Program-made: the position numbers and the translations under genes
Assembly (NCBI RefSeq): GCF_014200675.1
Contig: NZ_JACHCI010000001.1
Coordinates: forward strand, 62,001 to 126,000
Origin: Janthinobacterium saanense
GTDB taxonomy: Bacteria > Pseudomonadota > Gammaproteobacteria > Burkholderiales > Burkholderiaceae_D
Reading direction: 5' to 3'
DNA length: 64,000 nt
Part shown: positions 36,095 through 45,820 of the stretch, in pieces
Layout of the letters: each line of letters opens with the position of its first letter
Numbering within the stretch: the stretch's first letter is position 1
Notes under the pieces: model-generated
Told to the model about the DNA's origin: nothing
What the model saw: the letters and a program-made list of their open reading frames with translations, nothing else
Database searches by the model: none

Positions 36095-36180
36095 GCGTAG
36101 CGAGCGACAGCGATTTGTGGCCGAGAAGCGCAACCGTGCTGAAGCACGGTGAGCATCGCAGGCCGCAAAGCGCGGCGCGC
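36095..36180. repeat. Second REP-like palindrome
   Basis: ACCGTGC (36133-36139) and GCACGGT (36144-36150) form a perfect stem around TGAA, with imperfect GTGGCC/GGCCGC flanks. The layout resembles the element at 3823-3871 (short stem, 4-base loop, then GG-YGA). It lies between the ohr stop and its terminator. Confidence 0.35.
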
Positions 36181-36201
36181 AGTAGCTTATGCCAGGTGTC
36201 C

Positions 36202-36627
36202 TCAGACGATGGTCAGCGTGACGTCGATATTGCCGCGCGTGGCGTTCGAGTAGGGGCACACGATATGGGCGGCGGCGACCAGCGCTTCGGCGGCGGCGCG
36301 TTCCAGGCCTGGCAGCGAGATTTTCAATTCCACTTCGATGCCGAAGCCGGTGTCGATGGCGCCGATGCCGACATGGCCTTCGATAGCCAGATCGGCTGGC
36401 ACGGCGATCTTGTCGCGGCCGCCGACGAATTTGATGGCGCCGATAAAGCAGGCCGAGTAGCCGGCGGCGAACAGTTGTTCCGGGTTGGTGCCGACGGCGC
36501 CATTGCCGCCCAGTTCTTTCGGCGTGGTCAGTTTCACGTCCAGCACATTGTCGGACGAGACGGCGCGGCCTTCGCGGCCACCGGTAGCAGTTGCTTGAGC
36601 GCGATACAGGACTTGTTTGATCGACAT
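36202..36627 (-). CDS. ohr: Organic hydroperoxide resistance protein (Ohr, OsmC family)
   Basis: A 141-residue thiol peroxidase that reduces organic hydroperoxides. The two redox cysteines are Cys60 in GYSACF and Cys124 in HIVCPYS; Arg18 and Glu50 match the active-site pair that positions the substrate. The frame runs upstream to 36735 but ATG 36627 ([10 protein letters not shown]) with AAGGAAACC ahead gives the family N terminus. No ohrR gene adjoins it. The upstream region has a good promoter with repeated MarR-type-looking sites. Confidence 0.93.
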   Translation of the reverse strand: MSIKQVLYRAQATATGGREGRAVSSDNVLDVKLTTPKELGGNGAVGTNPEQLFAAGYSACFIGAIKFVGGRDKIAVPADLAIEGHVGIGAIDTGFGIEVELKISLPGLERAAAEALVAAAHIVCPYSNATRGNIDVTLTIV

Positions 36628-36662
36628 GATGGTTTCCTTGGTTTTGATGAATAGATAACGAC

Positions 36663-36674
36663 TAAATAGTGTGC
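36663..36674. promoter_or_regulatory. Downstream copy of a 12-base site in the ohr leader
   Basis: TAAATAGTGTGC here is the exact reverse complement of GCACACTATTTA at 36752-36763, with 77 bases between. It falls in the predicted untranslated leader, about 35 bases before the ohr ATG. Confidence 0.5.
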
Positions 36675-36741
36675 TACTTGTTGCGTGCCTAGGCACCCTT
36701 GGAGGCCCGTTTGAAACTGTCGCTGCGGCATCCATGTGCTC

Positions 36742-36776
36742 AATATATATCGCACACTATTTAATTGCAAGCGATT
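36742..36776 (-). promoter_or_regulatory. ohr promoter with embedded operator candidates
   Basis: On the minus strand TTGCAA (36765-36770) and TATATT (36742-36747) are 17 bases apart. The spacer contains GCACACTATTTA (36752-36763), and an imperfect dyad AATTGC-AA-GCGATT (36763-36776) overlaps the -35. This arrangement suits repression by an OhrR/MarR-type protein, which is not encoded nearby. Confidence 0.6.
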
Positions 36777-36910
36777 TTATTTTGAGTGCTTTAGCATTAA
36801 TACTTTATTTCCTTGCCTTTGTCGCCATGACAGGCCTTCCGTCGCATAATGTCCACCGCCGCAAACGCTGCTGCTTATGCTAGGCGCACTACCATATCCA
36901 GGGAAAAATC

Positions 36911-38170
36911 ATGACCAGCCTTTTCTTTATTCTGCGCCTGACCTTGGCGACGATGATCACTTACATCATCGTCTCGGCCATTCTGGTCGAAAATTATTTG
37001 CGCCATATCTTTTGGCATCCTGATGATTTTTTTGTCACCCTGGGCTTCTTGCTCGCGGCTATCGTCATCAGCAACGCCTTTTCGCATGTGCGGCGGGTGC
37101 GCCTGATTGCCAATGAAGTCAATGCCAGCACCCTGTCGAGCCGTCAGCGGCGCCAGATCGAGATTCCGTTCGAGGCCGGTGAAGCATTCGACATGATCGA
37201 TGCGGCCATCCGCGAGCTGCCTGGCAGCGAAGTGGTGGAAAGTGCGCGCGACAGCCTGCAGGTACAAGCCCGCGTGCGCCGCGCCGCGCCGTACACGCAC
37301 ACCGGTTTGCCACGCATGCGCTTGCTGGCTTTCATGGAACCGCGGCCGAACCAGATCCTGGCCACCATCACGCCGAATGGCGAAGCGGGCAGCGTGACCC
37401 TGATTTGCGAGCCGGCACGCAATGCCTGGACCGACTGGTTTATGGTCGATCATGGCAGCAACCTGGAAAACGCCGAAGCGGTGACGCGCGCCATCACGCG
37501 CCGGGTGGCGCAGCGCCGTCGCGGTGAACAGGCCGAAGCACGCCAGACGGTGACGGAAAAGGAACTCACGGTCGCCAAGCTGAGTCTGCTGCATGCGCAA
37601 GTCGAGCCGCACTTCCTGTACAACACCCTGGCCAGCGCGCAGCTGCTCACGCGCAGCGATCCGGCCCTGGCCGATGAGATGCTGGGCAATCTGATTCTCT
37701 ACCTGCGCCACTCCTTGCCGCGTACCGAGCAATCGATGTCCACCCTGGGCACGGAACTGGAACGCGCACGCGCTTACCTCGATATCCTGAAGATACGCAT
37801 GGGGGCACGCCTGAACCTGCAGATCGAGGTGCCGGCCTATCTGCGCCAGGTGGAATTGCCGCCGATGATGTTGCAAACCCTGGTGGAAAACGCCATCAAG
37901 CATGGCCTGGAGCCGAAAAGCGGCGGCGGCACCATCTGGATCATGGCGCGCAGCGGCAATGGCACGGTGATCGTCACGGTGGCCGACGATGGCCAGGGTT
38001 TCAGGGACGATGGCACGGGCACCGGCATCGGTCTGCGCAATGTGCGCGAACGCCTGCGGCTGACCTATGGCGCGGCCGCCTCGTTTTCCATCCTGGCCAA
38101 TTTCCCCGATGGCGTGACGGCCACCATCACGGTGCCTGACACGAACGCCCAAGGAGCGGCATATGGATAA
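36911..38170 (+). CDS. Sensor histidine kinase, LytS/YehU type
   Basis: A 419-residue membrane kinase of the His_kinase (PF06580) group. Two N-terminal membrane segments (about 3-27 and 40-58) precede a 150-residue region of unknown sensor type. The phosphorylated His234 lies in QVEPHFLYNTLASAQ. The ATPase domain shows LVENAIKHG near 320 and DDGQGF plus GIGLRNVRERL near 362-383. It is paired with the LytTR regulator, whose start overlaps its 3' end by 8 bases. The signal is unknown. Confidence 0.92.
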   Translation: MTSLFFILRLTLATMITYIIVSAILVENYLRHIFWHPDDFFVTLGFLLAAIVISNAFSHVRRVRLIANEVNASTLSSRQRRQIEIPFEAGEAFDMIDAAIRELPGSEVVESARDSLQVQARVRRAAPYTHTGLPRMRLLAFMEPRPNQILATITPNGEAGSVTLICEPARNAWTDWFMVDHGSNLENAEAVTRAITRRVAQRRRGEQAEARQTVTEKELTVAKLSLLHAQVEPHFLYNTLASAQLLTRSDPALADEMLGNLILYLRHSLPRTEQSMSTLGTELERARAYLDILKIRMGARLNLQIEVPAYLRQVELPPMMLQTLVENAIKHGLEPKSGGGTIWIMARSGNGTVIVTVADDGQGFRDDGTGTGIGLRNVRERLRLTYGAAASFSILANFPDGVTATITVPDTNAQGAAYG

Positions 38171-38951
38171 GCATACGGCTGGTATGAGCTGCATCATCGC
38201 CGAAGATGAATTGCTGCTGCGCGACGCGCTGGTCGCCATGCTGGGCGAAGTATGGCCCGACTTGCGCATCCTGGCTGTGTGCGACGATGGCGGCACGGCG
38301 CTCGATGCCATCGCCACCTTGCAGCCCGACGTGGCCTTTCTCGATATCCGCATGCCTGGCTTGTCCGGCATGGAAGTGGCGGCTGGCGCGCTTGAAGCCA
38401 GTCCGGCGACCCAGGTGGTGTTCGTCACCGCCTACGACCAGTATGCGATCGAGGCCTTCGACAAGGGCGCCGTCGATTATCTGCTCAAACCGATCGCCCG
38501 TGAGCGCCTGCAGGCGACCATGGCGCGCGTGCAGGCCAGGGCCGCGCGGGGCGATGCGCCGGACGCCGCGCTGGCAGGTTTGCTGCAGCAACTGACGGGC
38601 GCTCTGCCTGCGGTGTCCAAGGAGCCGCCGCTGGTGTGGGTGACGGCCAGCAGCGGCAAGGATACGCGTTTGATCATGGTCGACGACATCGTCTATTTTC
38701 AGTCGGACACTAAGTACACGGCCGTGATTACAGCCGAAGGCGAGGCCTTGCTGCGCAAGCCGATACGCGAACTGCTCGATGTGCTCGACCCGGCTATTTT
38801 CAAACAGATACACCGCTCGACCATCGTCAACATGAAGATGGTGGCGTCGGTGACGCGCGATGAAATGGGACGTGGTCTGCTGCGCCTGAAAACGCGGCCG
38901 GAAACGCTGAGCGTGAGCCAGCCGTTCATGACCTTGTTCAGGAATATGTAG
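38163..38951 (+). CDS. LytTR-type response regulator
   Basis: A 262-residue regulator. The receiver domain spans residues 9-125, with phospho-acceptor Asp61 in FLDIRMPG and Lys in YLLKPI. The C-terminal LytTR DNA-binding domain starts near residue 155 (VWVTASSGKDTRLIMVDDIVYFQSD) and includes the IHRSTIVNMK segment. A textbook AAGGAG precedes ATG 38163, inside the kinase gene. Target genes cannot be named from the window. Confidence 0.93.
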   Translation: MDKHTAGMSCIIAEDELLLRDALVAMLGEVWPDLRILAVCDDGGTALDAIATLQPDVAFLDIRMPGLSGMEVAAGALEASPATQVVFVTAYDQYAIEAFDKGAVDYLLKPIARERLQATMARVQARAARGDAPDAALAGLLQQLTGALPAVSKEPPLVWVTASSGKDTRLIMVDDIVYFQSDTKYTAVITAEGEALLRKPIRELLDVLDPAIFKQIHRSTIVNMKMVASVTRDEMGRGLLRLKTRPETLSVSQPFMTLFRNM

Positions 38952-38957
38952 CGCGGC

Positions 38958-40001
38958 TTACTCCGCCGTCTCGAAGCCTTCGAGCACGTTGACGACGTTA
39001 ATGCCCAGCTCTTTCACCGCATAACCGCCTTCGAGGATGAAGGCGGTGGGCAAGTCCAGAAAGGCCAGGCGTTCGCCCAGGCGCAGGAAGTCGCCGCTTT
39101 GCAGGGTGAAGTGCGACAGCGGGTCGCCCGCATAGGTGTCGACGCCCAGCGAGACCACCAGCGCATCGGGGCCATACATCTTGATGCGCAGACAGGCTGT
39201 TTCCAGCGCGGCAAACCAGTTGGCGGCGGAGGTGCCGGCCGGCAGTGGCAGGTTGAGGTTGTAGCCGGTGCCGGCGCCGCTGCCTGTTTCATCGGCGTGG
39301 CCCAGGTAAAACGGAAATTCGTTGCGCGGATCGGCGTGCAGCGAGACAAACAGCACGTCGTCGCGTGCATAAAAAATGCTCTGCGTGCCGTTGCCGTGGT
39401 GGTAATCGAGGTCGAGGATGGCGACCCGGCGCGCGCCGTCGTCCAGCAAATGCTGGGCTGCCAGTGCGGCGTTGTTGAGAAAACAGTAGCCGCCAAAGAA
39501 ATCGCTGCCTGCATGGTGGCCGGGCGGCCGCGTCAGGGCAAAGGTGGCGCGTTCGCCCAGGCGCAGCGCGTGGGCGGCATTGACGGCGCAGTCGGCGCCC
39601 GTCTTGGCAGCCGTCCAGGTGCCGCTGGTGAGCGGCGTGCCATTGTCCATCGAATACAGGCCCAGTCTGGCGGCGAAATTGTCGGGCTCGATATCGCTGC
39701 GCAAGGTGCGCACGGGCCAGACGGAGGGCAGCGCATCCTTGCTGGCGTTGTCGGGGTCGAGCGCCAGCCAGTCCTGCCAGGCGTGGCGCAAAAAATGCAG
39801 GTAGCGCGGCGTGTGGATGCGTTCGAGCGAAGTCAGCGGTACGCCGTGCGGCGTGACGATGCGGCCCAGGTTGCGCCGCCCCAGCTCGGCCACCACCATG
39901 TCGGCCCGTTCCGGTTTCTCGAAACAGGGCACCAGCTCGCCGCGGAACATTTCAAAGCGGCCCCGATGCTGGCTGTGCAGTTCATTGTAGAAGGTCAGCA
40001 T
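38958..40001 (-). CDS. Histone deacetylase family hydrolase (acetoin-utilisation/acetylpolyamine amidohydrolase type)
   Basis: A 347-residue zinc deacetylase. The catalytic motifs are complete: RPPGHHAGSDFFGGYCFLNN with the HH pair, and AILDLDYHHGNGTQ, whose Asp and His bind zinc. VVSLGVDTYAGDPLSHF holds the third zinc Asp. Substrates in bacteria are probably acetylated polyamines or small amides. It follows gshA by 26 bases, so it may be read on the same transcript, an unexplained pairing. Confidence 0.87.
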   Translation of the reverse strand: MLTFYNELHSQHRGRFEMFRGELVPCFEKPERADMVVAELGRRNLGRIVTPHGVPLTSLERIHTPRYLHFLRHAWQDWLALDPDNASKDALPSVWPVRTLRSDIEPDNFAARLGLYSMDNGTPLTSGTWTAAKTGADCAVNAAHALRLGERATFALTRPPGHHAGSDFFGGYCFLNNAALAAQHLLDDGARRVAILDLDYHHGNGTQSIFYARDDVLFVSLHADPRNEFPFYLGHADETGSGAGTGYNLNLPLPAGTSAANWFAALETACLRIKMYGPDALVVSLGVDTYAGDPLSHFTLQSGDFLRLGERLAFLDLPTAFILEGGYAVKELGINVVNVLEGFETAE

Positions 40002-40027
40002 GGGGCGCCTGGTGGAGTATCAATGAC

Positions 40028-41626
40028 TCAAGTGTGGGAACACAGGGTGCTGGCGCGGTAGGCGGCGACGAAATCGTCGAAGCTGCCGGCCGGCGCCGTT
40101 TCCAGCGCGCTTTGCTCGGCCAGCGAACTGGCCGCCAGCTGGTCGAAATAGACGCTTTGTTCAGCCGTGGGTGGATGCGTGCGGAAGAAGGCTGCGTGGC
40201 GTTCACTTTGCTGCAGGCCGAAGGCCGCAAACGAGCCGCCGTTGGCCCGCACTTCGGCCAATACTTTGGCCGACGGCGTGGCATCCGGATCGGCCAGTTT
40301 GCGTGCCTGCGCGGCCAGGCTGTCGGCATGCGCCTTGCCACCCTGGCGCGCGTCGAGCAGGGCCGCCACGGGCGCGATACGCGCCAGCAGTTCTTCGCCC
40401 CAGGCTTGCAGGCCGATTTCGACGCCGTCGCGGCGCAGGGTCAAGCCTGGCGTGCGGCCTTCCTTGACGGTGCGCGCAAAGTTATTCGTGTAGCAGGCGC
40501 TTTGCTCGGCCGTGATCGGGGCGCTCTCGTCGAGTGCGCAGAACAGCAAAAAGGCGTCGAGGAAGCGGCCCGTTTCCAGGCTGATGCCGACTGGCTCGAA
40601 TGGGTCGACGTCCATGCAGCGCACTTCGATGTATTGCACGCCGCGCAGGCACAGCGCCTGGATCGGGCGTTCGCCCGTGCGGATCACGCGCTTGGGGCGG
40701 ATGGTCGAATAGTATTCATTTTCGATCTGCAGCACGTTGGTGGAGAGCTGTATCCACTCGCCGTCTTTTTTCGTGCCCAGCGCCTGATACGGCGGGTAAG
40801 GATCATTGACGGCGTGCGTCAGCGCGCTGACGTAGTCTTCCAGGCTGTTTTCGTGCGGACGCAGACCGGACTGGGCATCGTTCTGGTAACCGAGATCGCT
40901 CATGCGCAAGCTGGTGGCGTAGGGCAGGAACAGGGTATCGTCTGATAAAGTTTCCAGCTTGTGCGGGCGCTCGCGCAGGAAGCCGGCGGACAAGGCTGGC
41001 GAGGCGCCGAACAGATACATCAGCAGCCAGCTATAGCGGCGGAAATTGCGTATCGTCGCCAGATAGCTTTCCGATTGGATATCTTTCGCCGTGGTGCCAG
41101 TGCTGGCGCTGGAGGTGGTGCCAGCATCGGCGGCCAGCAACTGCCACAGGCGCTCGTCGAGCGAGTAGTTGTAATGGATGCCGGCGATGCATTGCATGGC
41201 CTTGCCATAGCGCAACGCCAGGCCGCGCCGGTACACATGTTTCAGCATGCCCATGTTCGAGCTGCCATAGTTGGCGATCTCTATGTCGGCTTCGGCCGGC
41301 AACTGGCTGGGCATCGACTGGCTCCACAGCAATTCATTGCCGAGGCGGCCGTAGGCATAGCGGTGCACGGTGTCGAGCTTGTCCAGCGTGATGCCGATAT
41401 CGCTTTCGGCCGGGGTAATGAATTCGAGCAGTGCTTCGGCGTAATCGGTAGTGATTTCGGGATGCGTCAGGGCCGAACCCAGGGCGGCCGGATGGGGCGT
41501 GGAAGCGAGATGGCCGGCGCTATCGACGCGCAGGGTTTCACGTTCGATGCCACGCAAGCCGCCCAGCAGCGCGCGGTTGGCATCTTCGGTCAGCAATGCC
41601 AGGCGGCGAGTCAACAGGTTGGGCAA
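40028..41626 (-). CDS. gshA: Glutamate-cysteine ligase
   Basis: This enzyme joins glutamate and cysteine in the first step of glutathione synthesis. It has 532 residues of the E. coli GshA type: [16 protein letters not shown] near residue 20, [18 protein letters not shown] near 50, and [17 protein letters not shown] near 135. The open frame runs to ATG 41710, but TTG 41626 has AAGGAAG six bases ahead and starts the conserved N terminus ([12 protein letters not shown]), so a TTG start is used. The 211 bases to prmC suggest its own promoter. Confidence 0.93.
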   Translation of the reverse strand: MPNLLTRRLALLTEDANRALLGGLRGIERETLRVDSAGHLASTPHPAALGSALTHPEITTDYAEALLEFITPAESDIGITLDKLDTVHRYAYGRLGNELLWSQSMPSQLPAEADIEIANYGSSNMGMLKHVYRRGLALRYGKAMQCIAGIHYNYSLDERLWQLLAADAGTTSSASTGTTAKDIQSESYLATIRNFRRYSWLLMYLFGASPALSAGFLRERPHKLETLSDDTLFLPYATSLRMSDLGYQNDAQSGLRPHENSLEDYVSALTHAVNDPYPPYQALGTKKDGEWIQLSTNVLQIENEYYSTIRPKRVIRTGERPIQALCLRGVQYIEVRCMDVDPFEPVGISLETGRFLDAFLLFCALDESAPITAEQSACYTNNFARTVKEGRTPGLTLRRDGVEIGLQAWGEELLARIAPVAALLDARQGGKAHADSLAAQARKLADPDATPSAKVLAEVRANGGSFAAFGLQQSERHAAFFRTHPPTAEQSVYFDQLAASSLAEQSALETAPAGSFDDFVAAYRASTLCSHT

Positions 41627-41800
41627 TTTGAGCTTCCTTTCTTGTGCAGCATATAAATAATTTGTGCTGAGATTAACCGAAAATTGGTAAATGCGTCGGC
41701 GGCGCTCCAAAAAACGCCGTACCGCTTTTATCTACCCTGTGACAGGGCAGCGTTTCGGTCAGGAATGGGATGATATTTTAACAAACTGCGGGGGGATGCA

Positions 41801-41826
41801 GCGCATTGCCTGGTCAAGCAATGCGC
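41801..41826. terminator. Hairpin downstream of prmC
   Basis: GCGCATTGC (41801-41809) pairs perfectly with GCAATGCGC (41818-41826) around an 8-base loop, 12 bases past the prmC stop. No T run follows on the minus strand, so it may be a pause or protective stem rather than an intrinsic terminator. Confidence 0.45.
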
Positions 41827-41837
41827 ATGGCAAGACT

Positions 41838-42668
41838 TCAACCCAAGCGCGCGCCGCTGACTCTTTCGATGCCGGCCAGGTCGCGCCAGCTTTGCGCCTC
41901 GGCATAGCCGGCGTCGCTCAGTAGTTGTCGCACGGACTCAGCCTGGTCATAGCCATGTTCCATCAGCAGCCAGCCGCCGGCCGTCAGATGGCGGCTGGAG
42001 CCGGCGACGATGGTGCGCAGCGCCGACAGGCCGTCGGCGTGGTCGGTCAGCGCGCCGACCGGCTCGAAGCGCAAATCGCCTTCGGCCAGATGCTGGTCGC
42101 CGCTGGCGATGTAGGGTGGGTTCGAGACGATCAGCTCGTAGCGTTCCGTGCCCAGCGCTTCAAACCAGTCGCTGGCCATGAAGGTGATATTGACGCCGTT
42201 GGCGCTGGCATTGCGGCGCGCCACGGCCAGCGCTGCACTGCTGACGTCGAGCGCGGTGACGACAGCGTCTGGCCGGTTGTGCGCCAGCGCCACGGCGATC
42301 GCGCCGCTGCCGGTGCCCATGTCGAGCAATCGGCCCTGGGCCGGCAAGCGGTCCAGCGCCAGTTCCACCAGTAACTCCGTATCGGGACGCGGTATCAGCA
42401 CGGCCTCGCTCACTTCGAAGGGCAAGCCAAAGAATTCGCGCTGCCCGACGATGTAGGCGATCGGTTCACCGCGCAGGCGGCGTTCCAGCAAGGCGCTCAA
42501 ACGCTGCACTTCTTCGTCAGTGAGTACTCGCTCTGACTGCGTGATCAAGCCCACGCGCGACAGGCCCAGCGCGTGGCTGAGCAGGATGCGGTTGTCGAGC
42601 GCATCGAGCTGCGGACGGATTTGCAGGGCGCCGACAGTGCTGCCGGCGGGAATCAGGGTTTCTGGCAT
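41838..42668 (-). CDS. prmC: Peptide chain release factor N5-glutamine methyltransferase
   Basis: PrmC methylates the Gln of the GGQ motif in release factors RF1 and RF2. It has 276 residues: a helical N-terminal domain that holds the factor, then the SAM fold with LLDMGTGSGAIAVALA near residue 115 and the catalytic NPPYIAS near 186. It lies downstream of prfA but is separated from it by dsbB, unlike the common hemA-prfA-prmC order. Confidence 0.95.
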   Translation of the reverse strand: MPETLIPAGSTVGALQIRPQLDALDNRILLSHALGLSRVGLITQSERVLTDEEVQRLSALLERRLRGEPIAYIVGQREFFGLPFEVSEAVLIPRPDTELLVELALDRLPAQGRLLDMGTGSGAIAVALAHNRPDAVVTALDVSSAALAVARRNASANGVNITFMASDWFEALGTERYELIVSNPPYIASGDQHLAEGDLRFEPVGALTDHADGLSALRTIVAGSSRHLTAGGWLLMEHGYDQAESVRQLLSDAGYAEAQSWRDLAGIERVSGARLG

Positions 42669-42692
42669 TGAAATAAGTTGCTTACTGGTTGA

Positions 42693-43163
42693 TTACTTTT
42701 GGCGGCGGAACAACATCCACAGCAGGGCGAGGGTAAAGATGCCGAAGCCGAGGAAGGACCATTGCGGGATCGACAAGCCGAAGAATGGCGCCGTGGCATC
42801 TTCGCACAGGCCGTCGGCGCGGAAGATGAAGGGCAGATAGGTGGCCGGGTAGATTTTATTCAACATCGTTTCCATCGGATCGATGCCGCAGGAAAAGCCG
42901 GGATGGGCCAGCACATACAGATGCTTGCCTGCCACGGCCAGGCCACCCAGCGCCGCCAGCAAGCCGACTCCCGCACCGATTTTTGGCCGCTGCGAGAACG
43001 CGCCATACAGGCAGGCGATGGCGATGGCCAGGAACAGATAGCGCTGAATCACGCACAGCGGGCAGGGCAGCATATCCATCACATGCTGCAGATACATGGC
43101 CACGCCCAGCATGACAAAGCAGAGGGCGGCGATAAACAGGAGTGCTGGGCGCGAACTTTTCAT
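42693..43163 (-). CDS. dsbB: Disulfide bond formation protein B
   Basis: An inner-membrane quinone reductase of 156 residues that reoxidises DsbA. Four membrane helices are visible. The first periplasmic loop has Cys34-Pro-Leu-Cys37, and the second has Cys92 in HPGFSCGID and Cys120 in DGLCEDA, giving the two essential pairs. ATG 43163 (MKSSRPALLF) is used; the frame is open to 43211. It stands between prfA and prmC, with the dispersed palindrome (copy 2) just upstream. Confidence 0.93.
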   Translation of the reverse strand: MKSSRPALLFIAALCFVMLGVAMYLQHVMDMLPCPLCVIQRYLFLAIAIACLYGAFSQRPKIGAGVGLLAALGGLAVAGKHLYVLAHPGFSCGIDPMETMLNKIYPATYLPFIFRADGLCEDATAPFFGLSIPQWSFLGFGIFTLALLWMLFRRQK

Positions 43164-43249
43164 GGATGTTCCGGTGAAGTGAATGGAGATTTTAGCTAGG
43201 CATTCTCGCATATCGGCGAATTTTGATTGCTTAGCCGCTACTTAAACTT

Positions 43250-43294
43250 GGGGTCGGACCCTTCGGGTCTGACCCCAGCCTTTGCCCGGGGTGA
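43250..43294. repeat. Dispersed palindrome, copy 2
   Basis: GGGGTCGGACCC (43250-43261), loop TTC and GGGTCTGACCCC (43265-43276) form 12-base arms with one G-T mismatch. The tail AGCCTTTGCCCGGGGTGA ends directly at the prfA stop. The sequence and tail match copy 1 at 13793. Confidence 0.8.
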
Positions 43295-44371
43295 TCAATC
43301 GCCCAAAGCAGCGAGGAGTTCGGCTTGATGCTCAGCCGCCAGCGCATTGGTCAGTTCCGTCAAATCGCCATCCATGATGAAGTCGAGTTTGTACAAGGTC
43401 AGGTTGATGCGGTGGTCGGTCATGCGGCCTTGCGGGTAGTTGTATGTACGGATGCGCTCGCTGCGGTCGCCCGAGCCGATCAGGCTCTTGCGGGTGGCCG
43501 CTTCCTTCGATTGCTGTTCGCGCAGCTGCACGTCCTTGATGCGGGCGGCCAGCACTTTCATGGCTTGCGCCTTGTTCTTGTGCTGGCTGCGGTCATCCTG
43601 GCATTCCACCACGATACCGGTTGGCAAATGGGTGATACGTACGGCCGAGTCGGTCTTGTTGATGTGCTGGCCGCCGGCGCCCGAGGCGCGATAGGTGTCG
43701 ATGCGCAAGTCGGCCGGGTTGATGTTGACGTCTTCCACCTCGTCCGCTTCCGGCATCACGGCCACGGTGCAAGCCGAAGTGTGGATGCGGCCCTGGGTTT
43801 CGGTGGCGGGCACGCGCTGCACGCGGTGGCCGCCCGATTCGAATTTCAGCTTGGAATAAGCGCCATTGCCCACCAGGCGCACGATCACTTCGCGGTAGCC
43901 GCCCAGGTCCGAGTCGGAAGCGGAGACCAGCTCCACCTGCCAGCGATTGCGTTCGGCAAAGCGCGTGTACATGCGCAGCAGGTCGCCGGCGAACAGGGCC
44001 GATTCATCGCCACCCGTGCCGGCGCGGATTTCCAGGAAGATATTGCGCTCGTCATTCGCGTCTTTCGGCAGCAGCATGGTCTGCAGCTCGCGTTCCAGCT
44101 GGACCATGGTGACTTTGCCCGCTTCGATTTCTTCCTGCGCGAAATCCTTCATGTCCGGGTCACCCAGCATCTCTTGCGCGGTGGCGATGTCGTTGCCCGC
44201 TTCCTGATAGCGGTGGTACAGCGCCACCAGCGGCCCCAGTTCGGCATGTTCGCGCGTCATCTTGCGGTAGCTGTCCATATTCGACGTGGCGTCCGGGTGC
44301 ATCAACAGTTCGTCGAGCTCAACCAGTCGATTCGACAGTTGATCGAGCTTGTCCAGCATGGATTGTTTCAT
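43295..44371 (-). CDS. prfA: Peptide chain release factor 1
   Basis: RF1 releases peptides at UAA and UAG. It has 358 residues; the codon-reading tripeptide is Pro188-Ala189-Thr190 in [10 protein letters not shown], and the catalytic GGQ at 233-235 lies in [11 protein letters not shown]. PrmC encoded downstream methylates Gln235. ATG 44371 ([12 protein letters not shown]) fits the family; ATG 44359 is possible. It lies 92 bases after hemA. Confidence 0.97.
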   Translation of the reverse strand: MKQSMLDKLDQLSNRLVELDELLMHPDATSNMDSYRKMTREHAELGPLVALYHRYQEAGNDIATAQEMLGDPDMKDFAQEEIEAGKVTMVQLERELQTMLLPKDANDERNIFLEIRAGTGGDESALFAGDLLRMYTRFAERNRWQVELVSASDSDLGGYREVIVRLVGNGAYSKLKFESGGHRVQRVPATETQGRIHTSACTVAVMPEADEVEDVNINPADLRIDTYRASGAGGQHINKTDSAVRITHLPTGIVVECQDDRSQHKNKAQAMKVLAARIKDVQLREQQSKEAATRKSLIGSGDRSERIRTYNYPQGRMTDHRINLTLYKLDFIMDGDLTELTNALAAEHQAELLAALGD

Positions 44372-44463
44372 AGTAGTCGCGTCTAGTAAGGTGTAAGGAG
44401 GGCGGCACGCCGGAGGCGGTGCGCAAATCGGGGCATGGCTGCGCGGGCAGCCACGGGGCGGCG

Positions 44464-45738
44464 CTAACGGCGGGGGCGGAACAGTTTGGGCAGCAATGCA
44501 GCCAGTTGCTGGCGCTCATCGCCTTGCGCGCGGTGCAGCGCTTGCTGCGGGCCGTGCAGGAACTTGGCCGTCAAGCCTTTCGACAGCGCTTCGAGGACCG
44601 CGTCGATGTCGGCGCCCTTGGCCAGCATCTTGCGGGCACGCTCGACTTCCATCAGGCGCAAGGATTCGCTGCTTTCATGCAAATCCTGGATCACCGGCAC
44701 CATGGCCCGGTCATCGACCCAGCTCATGAACGATTGCACACGCGTCTCGATAATGGCTTCGGCTTGCGCCACGGCTGCCTGGCGGCTTTCCAGGCCCGTT
44801 TGCACGACCTTGCCCAGGTCATCGACCGTGTACAAAAACACATCGTTCAGGCGGCCCACTTCCGCTTCGATATCGCGCGGCACGGCCAGGTCGACCATGA
44901 ACATGGGCTTGTGGCGGCGTGCCTTGATGGCGCGTTCCACCAGGCCCAGGCCCAGCAGCGGCAGCGACGAGGCGGTGCAGGAAATGACGATGTCGAACTG
45001 GTGCAGCCGCTCGGGCAGGTCGGCCAGGCGGATGGCGGTACCGTTGAAACGGTGGGCCAGCGCCTCGCCCCGTTCCATGGTGCGGTTGGCGATCGTGATG
45101 CTGCGCGGGTTTTGCGCCGCAAAATGGGTGGCGCACAGCTCGATCATTTCGCCAGCGCCGATGAACAGTACATTCTGCTCGGCAATCTTGTCGAAAATAC
45201 GTTGCGACAGGCGCACGGCGGCGGCCGCCATCGACACGCTGTGCGCGCCGATTTCGGTGGTGCTGCGCACTTCCTTGGCCACTGAAAAGCTGCGCTGGAA
45301 CAATTGGTGCAGATAAGTGCCCAGGCCACCGGCTTCATCGGCGGTGCGGATGGCGTCCTTGATCTGGCCCAGGATCTGTGTTTCGCCCAGCACCATCGAA
45401 TCGAGGCCGGAAGCGACGCGGAAGGTGTGGCGCACGGCATCGTGCTGCGGCAGCATGTACAGGTGCGGGCGCAGCTCGCTGTAGCTGAGCTTGTGATAAT
45501 CGGCCAGGAAATGGGCGCCTGCATCGAGCGGATTCGGTACATGGCTGGCCGCATACAGCTCGGTGCGGTTACAAGTCGACAGTATTGCTGCCTCGTCATT
45601 GTCGCGCGCATCGATGCGCTGGAACCATGAGCGCGCAGCCATCACCGCCTGACCCAGATGCTCAGGCGCAAACGCCAGCTGTTCGCGGAGCGACACTGGG
45701 GCGGTGGTGTGATTGAGGCCGACGGCTAACAGTTGCAT
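44464..45738 (-). CDS. hemA: Glutamyl-tRNA reductase
   Basis: This enzyme reduces glutamyl-tRNA to glutamate-1-semialdehyde, opening heme synthesis. It has 424 residues; the nucleophile Cys56 lies in STCNRTELY, the substrate motif [17 protein letters not shown] near 108-125, and the NADPH domain has [10 protein letters not shown] near 190. The C terminus is the dimerisation helix region. The start [16 protein letters not shown] is standard. It follows the OmpR-type regulator by 82 bases on the same strand. Confidence 0.97.
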   Translation of the reverse strand: MQLLAVGLNHTTAPVSLREQLAFAPEHLGQAVMAARSWFQRIDARDNDEAAILSTCNRTELYAASHVPNPLDAGAHFLADYHKLSYSELRPHLYMLPQHDAVRHTFRVASGLDSMVLGETQILGQIKDAIRTADEAGGLGTYLHQLFQRSFSVAKEVRSTTEIGAHSVSMAAAAVRLSQRIFDKIAEQNVLFIGAGEMIELCATHFAAQNPRSITIANRTMERGEALAHRFNGTAIRLADLPERLHQFDIVISCTASSLPLLGLGLVERAIKARRHKPMFMVDLAVPRDIEAEVGRLNDVFLYTVDDLGKVVQTGLESRQAAVAQAEAIIETRVQSFMSWVDDRAMVPVIQDLHESSESLRLMEVERARKMLAKGADIDAVLEALSKGLTAKFLHGPQQALHRAQGDERQQLAALLPKLFRPRR

Positions 45739-45820
45739 TTCGGGCGATATGAATTCGTTATGCCGACATTATAGCGCTTTGTGCCCGATCTTTGAGCAGT
45801 CCGCCCGTTTTGGGGCTGGC

